Shown here in pieces: positions 37,601 through 52,600 of a stretch of 64,000 nucleotides of DNA. The notes beneath the pieces are model-generated. The model saw only the letters and a list, made by a program, of their open reading frames with translations, was not told the DNA's origin and searched no databases. How positions within the stretch are numbered: the first letter of the stretch is position 1; each line of letters begins with the position of its first letter. The stretch lies in NCBI GenBank assembly GCA_027886175.1, contig JAJNNQ010000009.1, positions 22,247,501 through 22,311,500 of the forward strand, read 5' to 3'. Source of the stretch: Phylloscopus collybita (Eukaryota; Chordata; Aves; Passeriformes; Phylloscopidae). The position numbers and the translations under genes were made by a program.

Positions 37601-40600
37601 GTATATTAAAGCAGGTAAGGAAAGAAAGGAACTACAAAGGGATTTTGTTTCTTTTATTTTCAAGTGAAAGGGATGACTGTTAAGGAATGCTAGTTAGTCA
37701 TGGTGCAACCTTATTTGCTGTGTAGTAAGATCAACTTCATAAATTTTTAAGTGGTATTTTTCTAAGAAAGTATTCTTGAATTGTTATTAGCTGTAGCTCT
37801 CAGTTGCTTTTAGGGCATTAACTAATTGCCTGATTGAAACATAGTTATGTAGTCCAAGCTTCAAGAGAATCTGAACTTTAAATAATTTTAGTACTATGTT
37901 AGGCTAGCAGTGTCCCATTACTTAACACTAACCTGCTAAAGAAAATCTTCATTTTTTTAATATATTACTTTCAATAAGGTAATTTTTAATTTTGTGAGTG
38001 ATTATGAGTGTGTGGCAGACCTCCAATGTTGTAGAGTAGTAGGGCACAAAAGAGTGGATATGTTGGTTTGATATGTTAGAACCATAAGGTTTTTATTCTG
38101 AAAGCTGTGGTGAGATGTATGAGACAAGGGTGCAACATTTGTTAGAATTTTCAAGTAGTATTTCTGGTTTCTAAGTAGAAATCTCACTAAAATTACTGGA
38201 ATTAGTTTTCCAAATACTAAAATTCATTTCACTATTGCAAATTATATTTTGTTGGTTTTTCTAATAGAATCATATCCTCAAGTTTCAAAACCAGCTAAAA
38301 GACTTTGTTTTTGTTCCAGCTCCAGTTTGTTACATGAGTTGTGGATTTTAGTTTAAATATTCTGTGTTTTGAGGAGCTACCTTTTTGTAAATGAAGAAGC
38401 TTCCATCCCTTAAAATTGAAGCCCTGAAACACTCTGATATGTATCAACCACAAGCCATATAGAATTAATTATATTTGCTAACCTAAAGTTTTGCATAAAA
38501 GTTGTCCCAAACCACAAGTGCAGTGTTAAAATATATTTTTTTTAAATTCAGGGTGCTTTCTGAAATATGTTGCAAATTGGCGTTCTTCTGCAAGCTGCTA
38601 GGAGTTTAATGATCAATGCTGTGTTAAATATTTACTTTTTTGTTCGTTTGTTTCTGTCATTCGTGAGTTTTAGATGTTGAAAATCTGACAAATACATTTT
38701 CTAATTGTCAGGGTGCAATGCAGCATTAAGATACCTTCTGATGTTATGTCAGTCAGACTCTTTACTAAAAAGAAATATTTACAGTGAACTTGAATTTTAT
38801 TTTACAGGACAAGATACAGCCAATGCAGGCCAAAAGCAGTCTTCTCCTAAACAGCCAATCCAAGTAAAAGGTAAAGAAATACTTTGTGTATTGGAACTTA
38901 ACTGCTGTCTGCTAGTAGTCAAAAAAAAAAAAAAAAGTGTAAGGAAACTGTGGCTCCTCTTCAATTGTATAAGCAAGTTATGTGAGTAGCATTTTAAAAC
39001 ACACTTCTCTGCCAGGTTTCTTTGCTACTGTTTGTTTGAAAATGACTCCTAAAAAATCAAACATAGCAGAACTCCTAATTACTCACTCTTATGTGTTTGT
39101 TTGTAATTTTCATTTAAGCTGCAGAGTGCTTCAAGAAAAGATAGATTTGTTCTTTCATGTGTTGTTGCAGTCTGTCCTCCTTGTGTAGTTTTAGGCATGT
39201 CCATTTCCTCTCTCAGACTTAATGTGGCTAAGCTGAATATTTGATCTTCCCTGTTCCTTGTTCTAAGTCTTCCTCTGTTCTTTCTTATTACTGAGTTAAT
39301 CTAATCAGTGTTGCTTCTAAATATATTTTGACCATATGAACTGCCTAATCTGAGTTCTGTAAAATTCCCATTTGTGTGTAGTAATGTGGTGATTGACGCT
39401 GGCTGGACACCAGGTGCCCACCCAAGCTGGTGTCTCACTCCTCTCCTTACTTGGATAGCGTAGAGAAAATTTAATGAAACACTTCTGAGTTAATACAAGG
39501 ACAAGGAGAGATCGCTCACCAGTTACTGTCGTGGGCAAAACAGGTTGAACTTGGGGAAAATCAGTTATTTTATTGCCAGTCAAATCAGACTACAGTACTG
39601 AGAAATAAAAACGAAATCTTAAAACACTTTCCTCTAACCCTTCACTTCTTCCCAGGCTTAATCTGCTGCTTTTCTCTACCTTCTCATCCCCAGTGGTTCA
39701 GGGGGATGTCAATTTCTTTAGATTTATTGTGTCTTAGTATATGTGTGCAGGGAGAAAATGCAAGGTGGATAGGAGAAATTTCTGTGAAGTAACTGTGAAA
39801 GCAAGAGTTTTCCCTCTCTTAATTAAAGATGTGCAAGGAGAAATGTCTATGTTAAGGATTTTGTTAGTGGAATTCTAATCTTAAAATGCTGCTCTGATTT
39901 AGAAACTTACTGATCCAAGTATTACTAAGTACTGCAAATACAGTAACATTTTTAAAGGCTCACTAATCTTAAAAAAAATGTGCTTTTAGAAGTGTTTTAT
40001 TTACATAATCTTTTGTTGAGCTTGTGTTTCACTTAGAAACACTAAATATTTTTTCCTCCACAATTTTATGCATTTATATTGTACTTGAACTAGAAATAGG
40101 ATTATGGAGATACTGTGCAATATACAAGTACAGTACTATATATACAGTGTATGATGTATGATTTCTTTTAGTGAAAATTACCTGTATTTCTGAAAGATGA
40201 ATTAGTAAGTGTTTGAGAAATCCATAAATTGTTTTGAGTAACGTTAATATGATTTGAGTGTATATTTGTTTTAAATAAAAGATGGGAAGTGGTCTTGATT
40301 AAAAATCATCAGCCTGTTCTAAGCTTAGTAAATGGTGTACTGTTTTTAGGAAATATCTAAAGTTCTTTTTCATTGCCTTCTCTCAGGAGCTTTGTAGGAT
40401 AAATGTGATTTTTCAGGGAATTAAAAAAAAGCAACTAAAAAGTTGTTCAAATTCAAAGTGGATGAGAGAAATCCAAATATTATGATAAGTGTTGATAACT
40501 GTACTGTTAGTGAATCATGAAGAATCAAGCAGTGTATTTTGCTATTAAGCTTCAAAACACAGAAATAAGACAATGTAGAACTCTGGGAATTTTTTTCTTA

Positions 40601-43600
40601 AAGTCTTTAAAAGCAGTATCTTTCCGTAAGTGTCCTATGACTTAAGAAGTAGTTCTGGACCAGCTAGAGAAATCATATCAATCCTGTGATTTGCAAGTTC
40701 ATATGTGCTGTAAAGTCTTCTCACCAGTAGAATCTGAGCTTTTTGTTTCAAGTTGTATTCTGTAATGTTATTTACATTACAGTATTAGTCAGTTGTGTTA
40801 TATTCTTCTGAATGTAACTAGTGTTCCAATAAGCATGTTTTTAGTGTATGTTATTCTACAGTGATTTACATTTGAGAAAAAGATGAAGTTATGTACATAC
40901 AGACAAGAAGGAAATAATAGCATAAATTTAAAATTCAATTTATAATTTTTCTGAATAGGTGTGGTATTTAATTTGTGTGTGAAAATCTGATGTGATAAGA
41001 GTACCTCTTCCAGACATAAAAAGCATTATAAATAAAGAATGTATGTTTTTAATTGTTATAAATGCCCAATGTTAATTGTACTAATTTTGAATGTAATAGT
41101 TGAGAAAAATGATGTGTACAATCTGTCTCATTTCTGTGTATGCTCTGCAAAGGTCAAAAGTTTTCTCTGCAGAAAGTGGATTTGATAAAAAATAGGAATG
41201 AAGCAGTCTGTTGCTGTTTCAATTGTTGGACTAAGGGTTTCCAAATAGCCATATTTAAATGCTGTTTATGTAGCCAACCACCTTCTCTGATGTCAAAGCT
41301 GGAGAAGTAGCTGACTGTGGCAGTTAGGTTTGAGAATCCTGAACTATAGCTTAGTAAGTAGCATTTTTGGAGGTAAATAATTCTATTTCTATGGAGGTAA
41401 ATATTCATTTCCACAATGAGGAAGATACCTTTCACTTCACTGTCAATTTTCTGTATCACTGGCAAGCATTGTTTTTCAGATTTCCACTAAGAGATACCAC
41501 AATATGACACTAGATTGAATTACTTTTTGAAGTTTCTGCTGTAGTCTTCTATGAGTGACTTAACTTGTCTATCTATTTTTTTTTTAAGTGAAAGCAGTCC
41601 TTAAAAAAAGAGAGTATGGACCAAAATACACACAGAATAACTTCATCACTGGAGTCAGAGCAATAAATGAGTTTTGTCTGAAATCCAGGTATGAGGGGTT
41701 TCAATTGAGATTTGAATTCTGAATATTTGTTCATATGTGCCTGAGAAATAATTGTGATTGTAGAGTGATTTTGCACAACAATTTTTTCTAAAGGCTTTTG
41801 TGGTGCAGTTAATTGTAAGTGGCTGAAGTTAGTTCCCGCTTATTTTTACAATGGACTAGGAGCTTGCACTTAGTTTTCATGTTCCAGTATTTCCTTCTTA
41901 AAGTAGTTTATTTGTACTTAGGAGACCATAAATCCAGCTGGGGGGAGACACCTCTGTTCCTCCCATTTTTACATAATGGTGTAGATGCCCTAATGTGTAG
42001 TTTAGCACAGGAAATTTTATCTGTTTCCCCAAGTAGCTTTGTTACCTTCAGCCTTTTGCAGCTTGTGCTGGGAGTGTAGATTTTGGGATTAAATTTCTTA
42101 AATTTTCTTCTCACATGGCTTCTGATTTCCATTTAGGGAGGCTAATTCATAAAGCTTCTTATTTAGCATATGTGCACATTATCAGTTACATACAGATCAT
42201 TCATTGCATGTTTTATTATTTAGTGTTTTAGTACTTTGTCTTAATGTGTAGTATTTCATAGTATGAAGACATGATTTGGACTGCTGGATGTGAAAAACAG
42301 GAGTTTTCAATAGCCTGCTAGAGATCACTTGCTTCATGTTGTCTGTCTGTTCTGTTTGAAGTAGACAATTTCACTTATTTTTTTGTACAAAAAATTAGTA
42401 ATATCAAAATTGTGGATCATCACCCAGACATAAAAGTCAAATCAGAACAATATGATCCTTTTCTTACACCGAACTCTTTTTCCACTGTCCTTAGTGATTT
42501 AGACCAGCTGAGAAAAATTAAACGACGAAGTCCCCACGATGACTCTGAGACTTTCACGGTGTACCTGAGATCGGATGTAGAGGCAAAGTAAGAACATTTA
42601 AAAAGCATGATATGAAAGAGAGAAAAGAGTTTTAAAAGTTAGGTTTGCAATGTGAAAGGGCAATAATGTTTTCCATTTTCTATCTGAACACATTTTATAT
42701 CCTGATTATTTTATTTACATTGTATATGTAAAATTGGACGGTATGGTTTTATGCTTGGAAAAAAGTTGCATGAATAGAAGCATTGTTGAGTTACTTTTAC
42801 TTCATGCAGGTCTCTTGAAGTTTGGGGTAGTCCAGAGGCTCTTGCCAGAGAAAGAAAGCGACGTAAAGAGGCAGAGATCAAGTACAGAGAAAGTGAGTAT
42901 AGAGTTTTCAAATACCTTGAAATGTAGCAAGAAAGCATGGTTGTTAGAAATCCACAAGATAGTGTTACTTTATTGAAAACATGTAAATTTGTAACTAGCA
43001 ATTGCTGACTAGATTTTATGGCATAATCTTAGAGTAAAATGTTACTGTCTATGCAGATACAGTCTGTTACTATCTTGCAATTTATCATCTTTGTGATACA
43101 ACAAGAACATACATTCAGTGGAGATACTCTTTTGGTATCATACTTTGATATCATATTTTGGTAGTCATACTCTTTTGAGGGGGCTTTCAATTTTTAGATG
43201 AAAATTTACATTTTCAATGCCTTTGCATTTTTTCTAATTGAGAATTTTGAAGAGAGTTAATCTTTATATCATGCTGCTACTCATTAATTTTTTCCTCTAG
43301 AAAGAATTGAGCTTGTCTTTGTGTTTCAGAAGGGGATAAGTACCCCCAAAAAATACCCCTTTTTTGTGTAATATTATTTTTGTTATCCTCGCTGGTATTA
43401 TCAATAACATGTACAGCCAAATCAGTGGTTTGTAATGTATTTGGACCTATCTAGTCAGTTAAAATCACACAAGAGGCAATACTGCTTCAAGATACTTAGT
43501 CCAGTTGTGTACCTTAAAATGAGAGGTCATTTTTTTTTTTGAACAGTTGTGCCACTTGAACACCCTTCTGTCAAAAAAGGCTAGAAATGTAGACACTTTT

Positions 43601-46600
43601 TAAGGTATCTATAAGTGTCCTGAAAATGCTTTTAGGAGCCTCAAAATTTTTATTGACCTAAAGAATAATTTTTGGATATAAATAAAATGCCTGAATTTGC
43701 AGAAGTGTATATTGAGTTTTTTCCTCTGTGCAGTATCATTTGTTGGTAGAAATGGTAGCAATGTATAGGATCATAACAGATTCTATTTGGCATCTTGCAT
43801 GAGTGTATAACAACATGTGTTTCCGATTAACAACATCAAGTGAGGAATTTTTTCACAGATAGCTCATCTAACTCTTGTTAGAAGTTAGCTGCTGCATAAA
43901 AAAGTAGACTTCAATTCCTGAAACTGCTGGTTACTAGTACATATTCATGATGTGAATTTTGTGCTGCAGATCTGTTTAGAAACCAAAGGCTGTTGTGGGA
44001 ATACAAGGAGTTCTTTGGAAATACTAAGGTAAGGAGATTTTCAAGTGTTTGGCTAGAAAAGTGTTGTGAAATGTGTTACAACACCTTTTGAATGAAAATT
44101 TGTGTAACTGAATATTACTGGAAGATTTTATTGCACTGTAATATACAGATCTATATCTGATTGTCATGCAGTAGTAAATTTTTTGATGACAGGTTGAACT
44201 GGTTCTTATTGTGACAGTGTAATCTACCAGTAAGAGGGTTTTTTTCAGTTGCCTTCTTACTGAAATTGCAGCTGTACTCATGGTTTCAAGTATAACCTAT
44301 TACTATGTGTAGTGAATATACTGTTAATTAAAAAAAAAAAAAACTTAAATAAGTTTCTTTAAGAAAAAAGACCCCAGAAAAAGAATGCTTTTTTCTGTGC
44401 ACTGCTGGCCCTTCCTCTTTGCTTAAGCAGACACACACCCTAGATCTAGGTGCTTGGGTGTATAGAATGATTCCTTGGTGGGCTCTGGGCCTTATGGCTG
44501 CAGTGGCCTCTGCTGGAGACTTCCATTGGCTGTTTATCTTTTTAACAGCCAACCATTGCAGAAATATATAAGACCCAACTGCAGTTTGGCTGAATGTTCA
44601 GTAGTAAATTAGTTGCCTTCAAGAACTTTTGCAATACAGGGTAGTGCAAAGTTTTTTATTTAATAATTTGTATGGTAGGTGTCTCATGAGATCAAGATTT
44701 AGTTATTAAATAATCTCTTATTTCTTTATGTAGCCACGCTCCAGTACAGCAGCTATGTTTTTCAAGGGACCAGGGAAGGTGGTAATGGTAGCTATTTGCA
44801 TGTAAGTAAAAAAAAATATAATTGTTTATGCAAGTAGAAAGCATTAGTAAAGTAAAAATTTATTTCTATTATCCTGGAAATAGGAACAGTGTGTTTATTT
44901 AAGACAAAGATACCTGTATCTGTAAAGTTAATAGATTTATCTGTTTATTGTTGATAGGAGAGAGTTTATGTGAATACATTGATCAGTACATAGAGGTCAG
45001 TTATTGAATGTATTTCTGATCAGACAAGAGCAATTTTTTTTGGAGCTGACCAGACTATACAGTTTCTTAAAGTAAAAACTAAAATTTTGCAGGACCTGAA
45101 GAAGCAGGTATTTAAAGTTGTCCTTTTTTTTTTTTTGCTCCTTCTTGAGAGGAAGTTTTTCATACATTTTAAAGGACCTTCTATATAACCAACAGAAAAG
45201 AATTCACTTTTCTCTTTATACTTTTATTTCTTTTCTAATTGAAAAGGGGATGTTTTTGGAGTTTTTTACCTTACACATGTTTTACAAGTTTGAATGAAAC
45301 AAGTTAATGATCCTGATATAAAGCAAATGATCACAGAGACTGGCATGAAATAGGAGAAAGTGTGTTAAGCTTCTCTCAGGAAATGAAGGCTAAAACTTAG
45401 TTGCCACAAAATCTTGCAGTTTTTAAATACTTTTTTTTTAAAGCTATTTGTTTTTTAAGACACTATTAATATAACTGAGCATAATAGAAAGGAGAAAATA
45501 CTTTTTTTTGGCCCAGGAAACAAAAAAATTTGGAGTAGGAAGTAACTCTTAGAGCTTCTGCAGAACTATATTCTTTTATTTCGGGAAGAAATATACAAAG
45601 CTCATTTGATGAAAACCTCCCTCTTTACTGAGCATTCTATTAATAACTGTTCAGAGCCTTCTAAGTTTAAAATGTGTAAGAATTTTTAGCATGGATATTT
45701 CTAATGGAAAAAAAAGACTGTGGGTGTTGTGGTTATTTCCACCTCCTTCTGTTTCTTACACTCCTACAGAGAAAACAGACCTTTCCTCCTGCTTTGTAGA
45801 TAGAGCATTGCTGTAAACAGTGCATTCCTTTCAGAAATACCTTTTGATTGTTGGGTATTTTTATATACGAATGCCTGTCAGGAGACATTTGTAGAGACAG
45901 TTGTGGTGCTCAGTCATCTTTTTGTGGAGCTGTTTCAGAAGTTCAGGCTGCTCTTGGCACTCAAATATCTGATGGTTTTTCAGAGATTTAAGTCAAGGCC
46001 ACCATCAGTGCTGCTCCTTTGTTTGTGGTCTTTTTAATGGCTTTTGGCTTTGTATCAAGAAGGATCAATCTGTCTTAACTTTTCCAGTTAGAATTATTTG
46101 ATAGACTTTTGACAAACTTCAGGTGTCCCTCGTGAGGATGAAATGTGGTTCAGTCAGAAGCAGAGTTGTTCTATGGATCCATGTGTGAGGGTATAGACTG
46201 GCTGCACTGGAACATCTGTGTTAATAGCTTTGGTTTGTGTTCTGTTAAAATTTCCTACTTTCAGGTCCATGCAGATAGAAATAATGTAGCTAAATTTGTC
46301 AGTTCAGTTCAGTATGATAAGAGGAAATACTTTCTGAAGTGGTGGTCACTGATGTAAAATGTAACTTTGTTTCCAACCAAATCAGAGCATATTAGCAGCC
46401 TTCTCAGTATCTGCTGGTTATGCTTCCTCTATCTTGAGTATGATTTCTGCCACATATTAAAATATGCTACTAGAAGATGTTGTTAATAATTTCTTGTAAC
46501 ACTTTATTTAGGTACTTAAAAAATTGGCAATAAATGAAAGTCATGTTAAAAAACCAAGAGGGTATTATAACTTTCTAGTCTGATTTTGTGTGCAGTAGCT

Positions 46601-49600
46601 TTGTAGTAGTTAACCTACTGATTCTGAAAATTTTTGAAGTTAGAATGTAGATTTGGACTTCTGTGTTAATAGTTAGCTTTGTGCAACACAAGACAATGTT
46701 TACTCCAGTAAACCTGTAGCTGTAAAAATGTCTTCACAATTCACACTGAAAATCTTAAGGGAGAAGTTCCATAGATATTTTTTACAGTGTAATCTAGTGA
46801 CAGTCTTGTCTTCCTGTCTATTGTCTCATTTGTATCCTACTGTTAATGGCTCAGACTGAGGTTGAAGTAGGGAACCTTTGCACATAGTATTGGGAGAGGA
46901 TGTGTAGGAGGCAAAGGATTGAAAAAATAGAAAAGGAATTTGTTAAGACTTGTATTCTCCCACTGGTAGAAAATTAGTTGTTCTGAGTAGTGAGTGTGAT
47001 GGTAGTTTTCAGGAAGTATAACTTACTTGGGACTGCTTAGAAGTTAATGATTTATGAGAAATAAACTTTGTATCTTTATCAAGTTTAGCTGAAAGGACTT
47101 CTTTCACATGCAGAAAATCTGTATGAGTTATATATCTGCCCAGCTCTCTAATTATTAAACTGATATTTGGGGTTGACGCCTTTCTGGCAGATAACTCATG
47201 ATTATGCAGCACTTCTGGTTTTGCTGAAATTATTAAACATCAATTATTCTGTTATTTCTTCCCTTTGTTTTCAGAAATGGGTTGAATTTTTTCTTTAAGC
47301 TACTTGCCTGGGTTTACACGGGTTCTGCAAGTATGTTTTCAGAAGCCATACATTCTTTAGCAGACACATGTAACCAGGTAAGTATTTTTTTCCATTCTGC
47401 TCAAATTGTAATAAAGCTAGGAATAAAGGCAGATACTTACAGTAGTTGTAGTGCACTTGGATTAAAAAAAAATAGGACTCTTCTTTATTTGTGTTAATGT
47501 AAAAATGAGAAGTCAGAATGTAGATTTTGAAGTTTGTTTAGAAAGAATTTGAAAGAGGGGAGTTGCAGTAAGAACTGTGCAGCTATTTCATGGATCATGA
47601 GTGGTACTTGAAACAAAAAAGATTTTGGTTAATATTTTGGCTAAATGTTAACATGAAATGCATCTGTCAGTTATTGTAATACAATGACAGATTTTGTTAC
47701 GTACTTATCTCCAGGCAGAATAATGATGAGAATTTGAGCATCTTGTTTTCTTTTCCTACTCCTAGATTACCTATCAACCTCACAGCACAAGTAGCCACAT
47801 ATGTGGCACGTTTACTTTGAGAAGTGGAGTGGCAAGCTCAGAATTGGACATGTAATATTAATGTGCAGGGATAAAATTAAAGTTGTTTTTTCCACTGTTT
47901 TCTGTAGTGTGCTTGAAGCATATGTTATGAGATCTTGAAGTGATATTGCAAGGCTTTGGGGGAAAAAATCAACCCTTAAAGAAAGGGTGGAAGGAAAGGC
48001 TCCTGCAGCTCCAGCAAGTGGAGTCATTGGGTAGCTTGTAACTCATAAAATGCAACAGTCCTGTGCTCCTCCAAATTTGAGGGATCTGTGGAACCTTAAC
48101 GCAGACTGAATATCTTGAAAGTCTATTAACATAGTTTTGGCAAACTTTTTGCTTGAGTTGGACCCAGTATGCTTCTCCATCCAGAAAGACTGAGTTGACA
48201 ACTCAGGTTTTGTTTGATGGTTTCACACAACCTTTCAGCTGTTCCACATATAAAGTGATAGGGCTGCTCCTAATTTAATCAATAATACTTAAATTTATGG
48301 GGAGACCAGCCTTAAATTGTGTAGTTTTTCACTTGGCCAAATGTGTCAATGTACAGGTGAACCATGTTTGATAGTGGTGTTATATTCATTAAAGAGCTAT
48401 TCTGTTTTTTAAATATCAAAGTCGAACATTCCACTGAAATGTAGAGGGTTTTGTTTTGATTTTTCAAATAGTTGAGTGTGTGGTTTTGGGAAAAACACAG
48501 GAGAAACCTTGCTGCCTCAAAGAAGCCTGCTGTTGCTAAGACAAAAGTATTTGCATTTTAATACTTGTTACTATATTTCATTATTCATAGTCTTAAACAA
48601 AACTCGTGCTTTGCAAAATTCAGGTCTAGATTTATGACTTACTGCGTCAACAACTTAATACATGCCTAATTAAATATATCCCAGATAGGCAATTTATGTA
48701 GCAAGAGGTTATTTCTTCCTTCAAGATATGCTGAAAAGTTGCAGTGTAAAGTTACTGCTTTAAATGTCATCATCATACTACACCACAGTCTCAGTATAAT
48801 TTTTCTTCAAGAGGAATTTATTTAAATAGTTTTGTTCCTTGAGCAGCTTCATTCCTTCACGCTGAAGCACAGCAACAACACTTCTGATTGCATGTAATGT
48901 TCATTTTCTGTTGCGATTCTAAAATTATAATTAACAGTAATTATATATACACACCATGTAATTTGGTATATATTATATATGTAGGTATAACTAACAATTT
49001 TTTGGGAGTGGTAGATGACAAATTTTGAGGATTATATTCCAGCTAATAAGATATCAGTAGCAAAGCAGTTCAACAGATTACTGCTGCCTTTACCTTTCAA
49101 GTTCAGTTAATACCAAATGTTTCTAATTTTTAATTTTTTTTTACGTCTTTGATAGGCCTTGCTAGCTTTGGGCATCAGTCAGTCTGCAAGGACACCTGAC
49201 CCTAGTCATCCGTAAGCTTTTTGAGTAAATAAAGATTTTGGTAACTATATATAGGAGTAAGATCAGTTCTTGTTTGTGCATCACTTTGTTCTTTTTAATT
49301 TCCTATTTTCTGTCATTTCTGAAGTGTATTGTTTCTGGTTTACAACAGCTAAAATAAGAAAAGGATTTTCTTTCAAGCTCCAGGAATTGTAGTTTCAGTG
49401 CCTTGGTGCATGTTTGTTTGTTTGTTTTGGGGTTTTTGTTTTGTTTTGGTTTTTTTTTTTTTGTGGTACGTTTTTGCTATGTTTTATTTTAATTGAAGTT
49501 ATTTCTCTAAGTTGTTCTGAGCTCTTCTGCCTCTTCCAACTAATAGATCTACTTTTTGAACACTGTTCATGTGAATCACAGGATTTTTTTTTTAATAAAA

Positions 49601-52600
49601 ATCACTGTCCTCTTCCTTTTTTCAACAAAGCTTTTATGCAAGCTAGTTACTTGTACCATAAGGAGTTGTGTTTGACATAAACTGCTTTTTCTTTGTATCT
49701 AGCAATAGGGACATTACTTGATAAGTTCTTACAGGTTCATGAAAGGTATAAGCTGTACTCTCCATGTTTGTTTGGTTTTACACCTCATATGTTTGGGCAA
49801 GTCATTCATCCTTTAAGCACTAAAAATACGTCTAATTTATGGAATCAGTTATGCCTTTATTCATTAATATCATTAAAGTTTGAAAAATTGAAATCTTGCA
49901 AATATTCTCATTTCCCCCTCACTTCTTTCCCTTCTTTCTCCGTATAGACAAAAGAAATGCACTGTTTGTAGATGAAGTTAAAACCAAAAAAAAGGAATAA
50001 ACACAACTTTTAATATTGCTTTAATTCCTCCACTGCACTTAAAAACTGCAAGTGTTGAATGTTTGTAGTTAGCTCAACTACTGAGAGATGTATAAATTTT
50101 ATTCTGTTTAAATTAGCTTTAATAATTATGCAGACTGGCTGCTCACAAAACTAGAGTCCTCACTGAAAAGTAGCATTTCACTAAAATCTAAAAGTGACAC
50201 AAATGGTGTTTAATTAGGGTTTTTTTTTTTTAATAGTAAAATAAAATCCTCGGTCATTGTACAGGAGCTAATACAGCTGTTTAAAAACAAGTTAGAAAAA
50301 CGTTTTTGCTTGATGTTTTTGCATATATTAGATACCCTTTTTCAAGCAGGTCTTTTTTTCCCCTTGGATTAGACTGGATTTAGCAGCTTTGTCTTAAGTA
50401 GATGCCAAGTCATATGATGATAATCTAAGACATGTAAAAATTAATGGCAAATTTTGAGATATGTTTGTAGAGATGTATAATCTTATACTCCTAAAATAAT
50501 TTTCTTTCCTTTCTCATAGGTATGGTTTCACAAATATGCGCTATATTGCCTCCCTGATTAGTGGAGTAGGCATTTTCATGATGGGTGCAGGACTTTCTTG
50601 GTATCATGGGATCATAGGTTTACTCCACCCTCATCCCGTAGAATCTCTTCTCTGGGTAAGCTGATCTTGTTTGGTATTTTTTATCAAGACACTGGTATTT
50701 AACACCAGTGTCTTGATAAAAAATGGTGGCATAGTCTGAAATTAATTTCCTGAGTCGGTTTGAATCCCAACACAATTAACTCAAACCATTCTTAATCAAA
50801 GTGTGTTTTAAGAAAACAAAAATCTTTAAACTGTAGTTGGTCTTGCAGCAGAATGAGCTGTTCTCCAAACCCTGCATCTTCCTTTCATATCTCCTCTCTC
50901 CAAGAGGTCCTCCTTTCCTGTTTTGGAATATATTGCATGATTCAGTTATTTTTGGTTCCTTCTGTTTAGGGACAATTACATGGCACAGTGGGTAATGTGG
51001 TTCTGCAATGCTATGTTTGGATAGCCTGTGGTTAAGAGATCTGTAGAAATATGCATATAATATAATATAATGTAGTATCATATCTGACTCTTTTTTTTTC
51101 CATACAGGCCTACTGCATTTTAGCAGGGTCATTGGTATCTGAAGGAGGTATGCAGTTTCAAGTTTCTATTTAAGTATTTGTAATCTCTTAAGATTACAAT
51201 GTCAATATATACATTAATAATTGATCCTTGCTTACACAGTAAAATTTTGAGCTCTGTTGCAAATACTTGTAAACAAACAAAAAGAAACATGTGAAAACTT
51301 TTCTTTTTAATACATAATACATGTAATTTGGAAAGTAGACATGGACTGACTTTTTGGCATTAAACTACTAATGAATATAACTGTTATGATTTGTATGGGA
51401 GATGCTTGTGAAAAAGAAAGCAGCTATACATTATTCAAAGTACCAATAATCAGAGCTTTCTTGATGATCTGCTGCTATAATATTATAAGGAAAAGTTCCC
51501 TATTTTCAAAATGGAAATAAGTCCTTTTGCCTCTAGCAATTTTCAGCAGCAACTTTGTTGTTTCAGCCACCCTGCTTGTTGCTATAAATGAAATCCGGAG
51601 GAGTGCTCGAGCCAAGGGTCTTTCATTTTATCAATATGGTATGTATCATTATAGCAGTAAGGTATGTGGTTAAAACACAATCTGTTCACTAGTATTCACA
51701 TAATGATAGAAACAATTTTCTGTTTTCCCTTTTCCTTTCCCTTTTATTGATCTGTTTTCCGTTCTACTAACAAATAACATTTTACAAATTAAGTGAAAAC
51801 TGTTGATTTAAGAGTGCTACTTAAATACTTGGCTAAGTGCATATATTTTTCAGGATAAATGCCCCTTTTAATTTTTCTAACATTTTTGAGAAGCTTCCAT
51901 AATTGGACTTTTTCTGTGTATGTATAAATACTTCTGGAAGTGTGAGCATATGCAAAAATTCAGTTTACACCTATATAATTGCATAAATTGCTCTTTTAAA
52001 TTGCTGTTGTTAGTATAGCCTAAGTACCATGCATAATGTAGTGAAGCTAAGCTTTCAAAGCAACATAACTTTTATTTTGTTGTATGTGCAGTTGTGCAGA
52101 GTCGTGATCCTAGTACCAATGTGGTGTTACTGGAGGATGCTGCAGCAGTTCTGAGCGTTGCTGTAGCTGCTACCTGTATGGGTCTGACTTCTTTAACAGG
52201 TAAAATTCTGCACAGAGACAGGCAGAATCCCATGCATGATATGAACACAGAGCATTTAGTTTATACTGGTTGATTTAAATATGTGTCTGCGCCTTATTTC
52301 TGGTACTTTTAGTCTTTAAGCAGATTTTTGAGCTATTTTGTCATACAAACAAAGTTATCTTTTACTAAAGGTAAGATGATCTGTATGCCAAGTGGTTCAA
52401 TGTACGTGTTTGCTGCATTGTTAAGTTTTCTAAAGAGGGATGATTACTTATTCATCCCTTTTAAAGTATTGATTTTTTAAAGATAATAAATATTGGAATT
52501 TTGTTTCTTGTGGCTTCTGACTTAATTGCAAGTTTCATTTTTTATAGAGAAGTAATTTTTAAATTTCATTTCTAGTTTCCTTCATCAGCTTAAAAACAGT

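Noticed and set aside
50776..51132. 118-codon minus-strand ORF across SLC30A9 intron 11 and exon 12
   Set aside because: It overlaps a conserved coding exon on the opposite strand, and the product is unrecognised. Probably chance.
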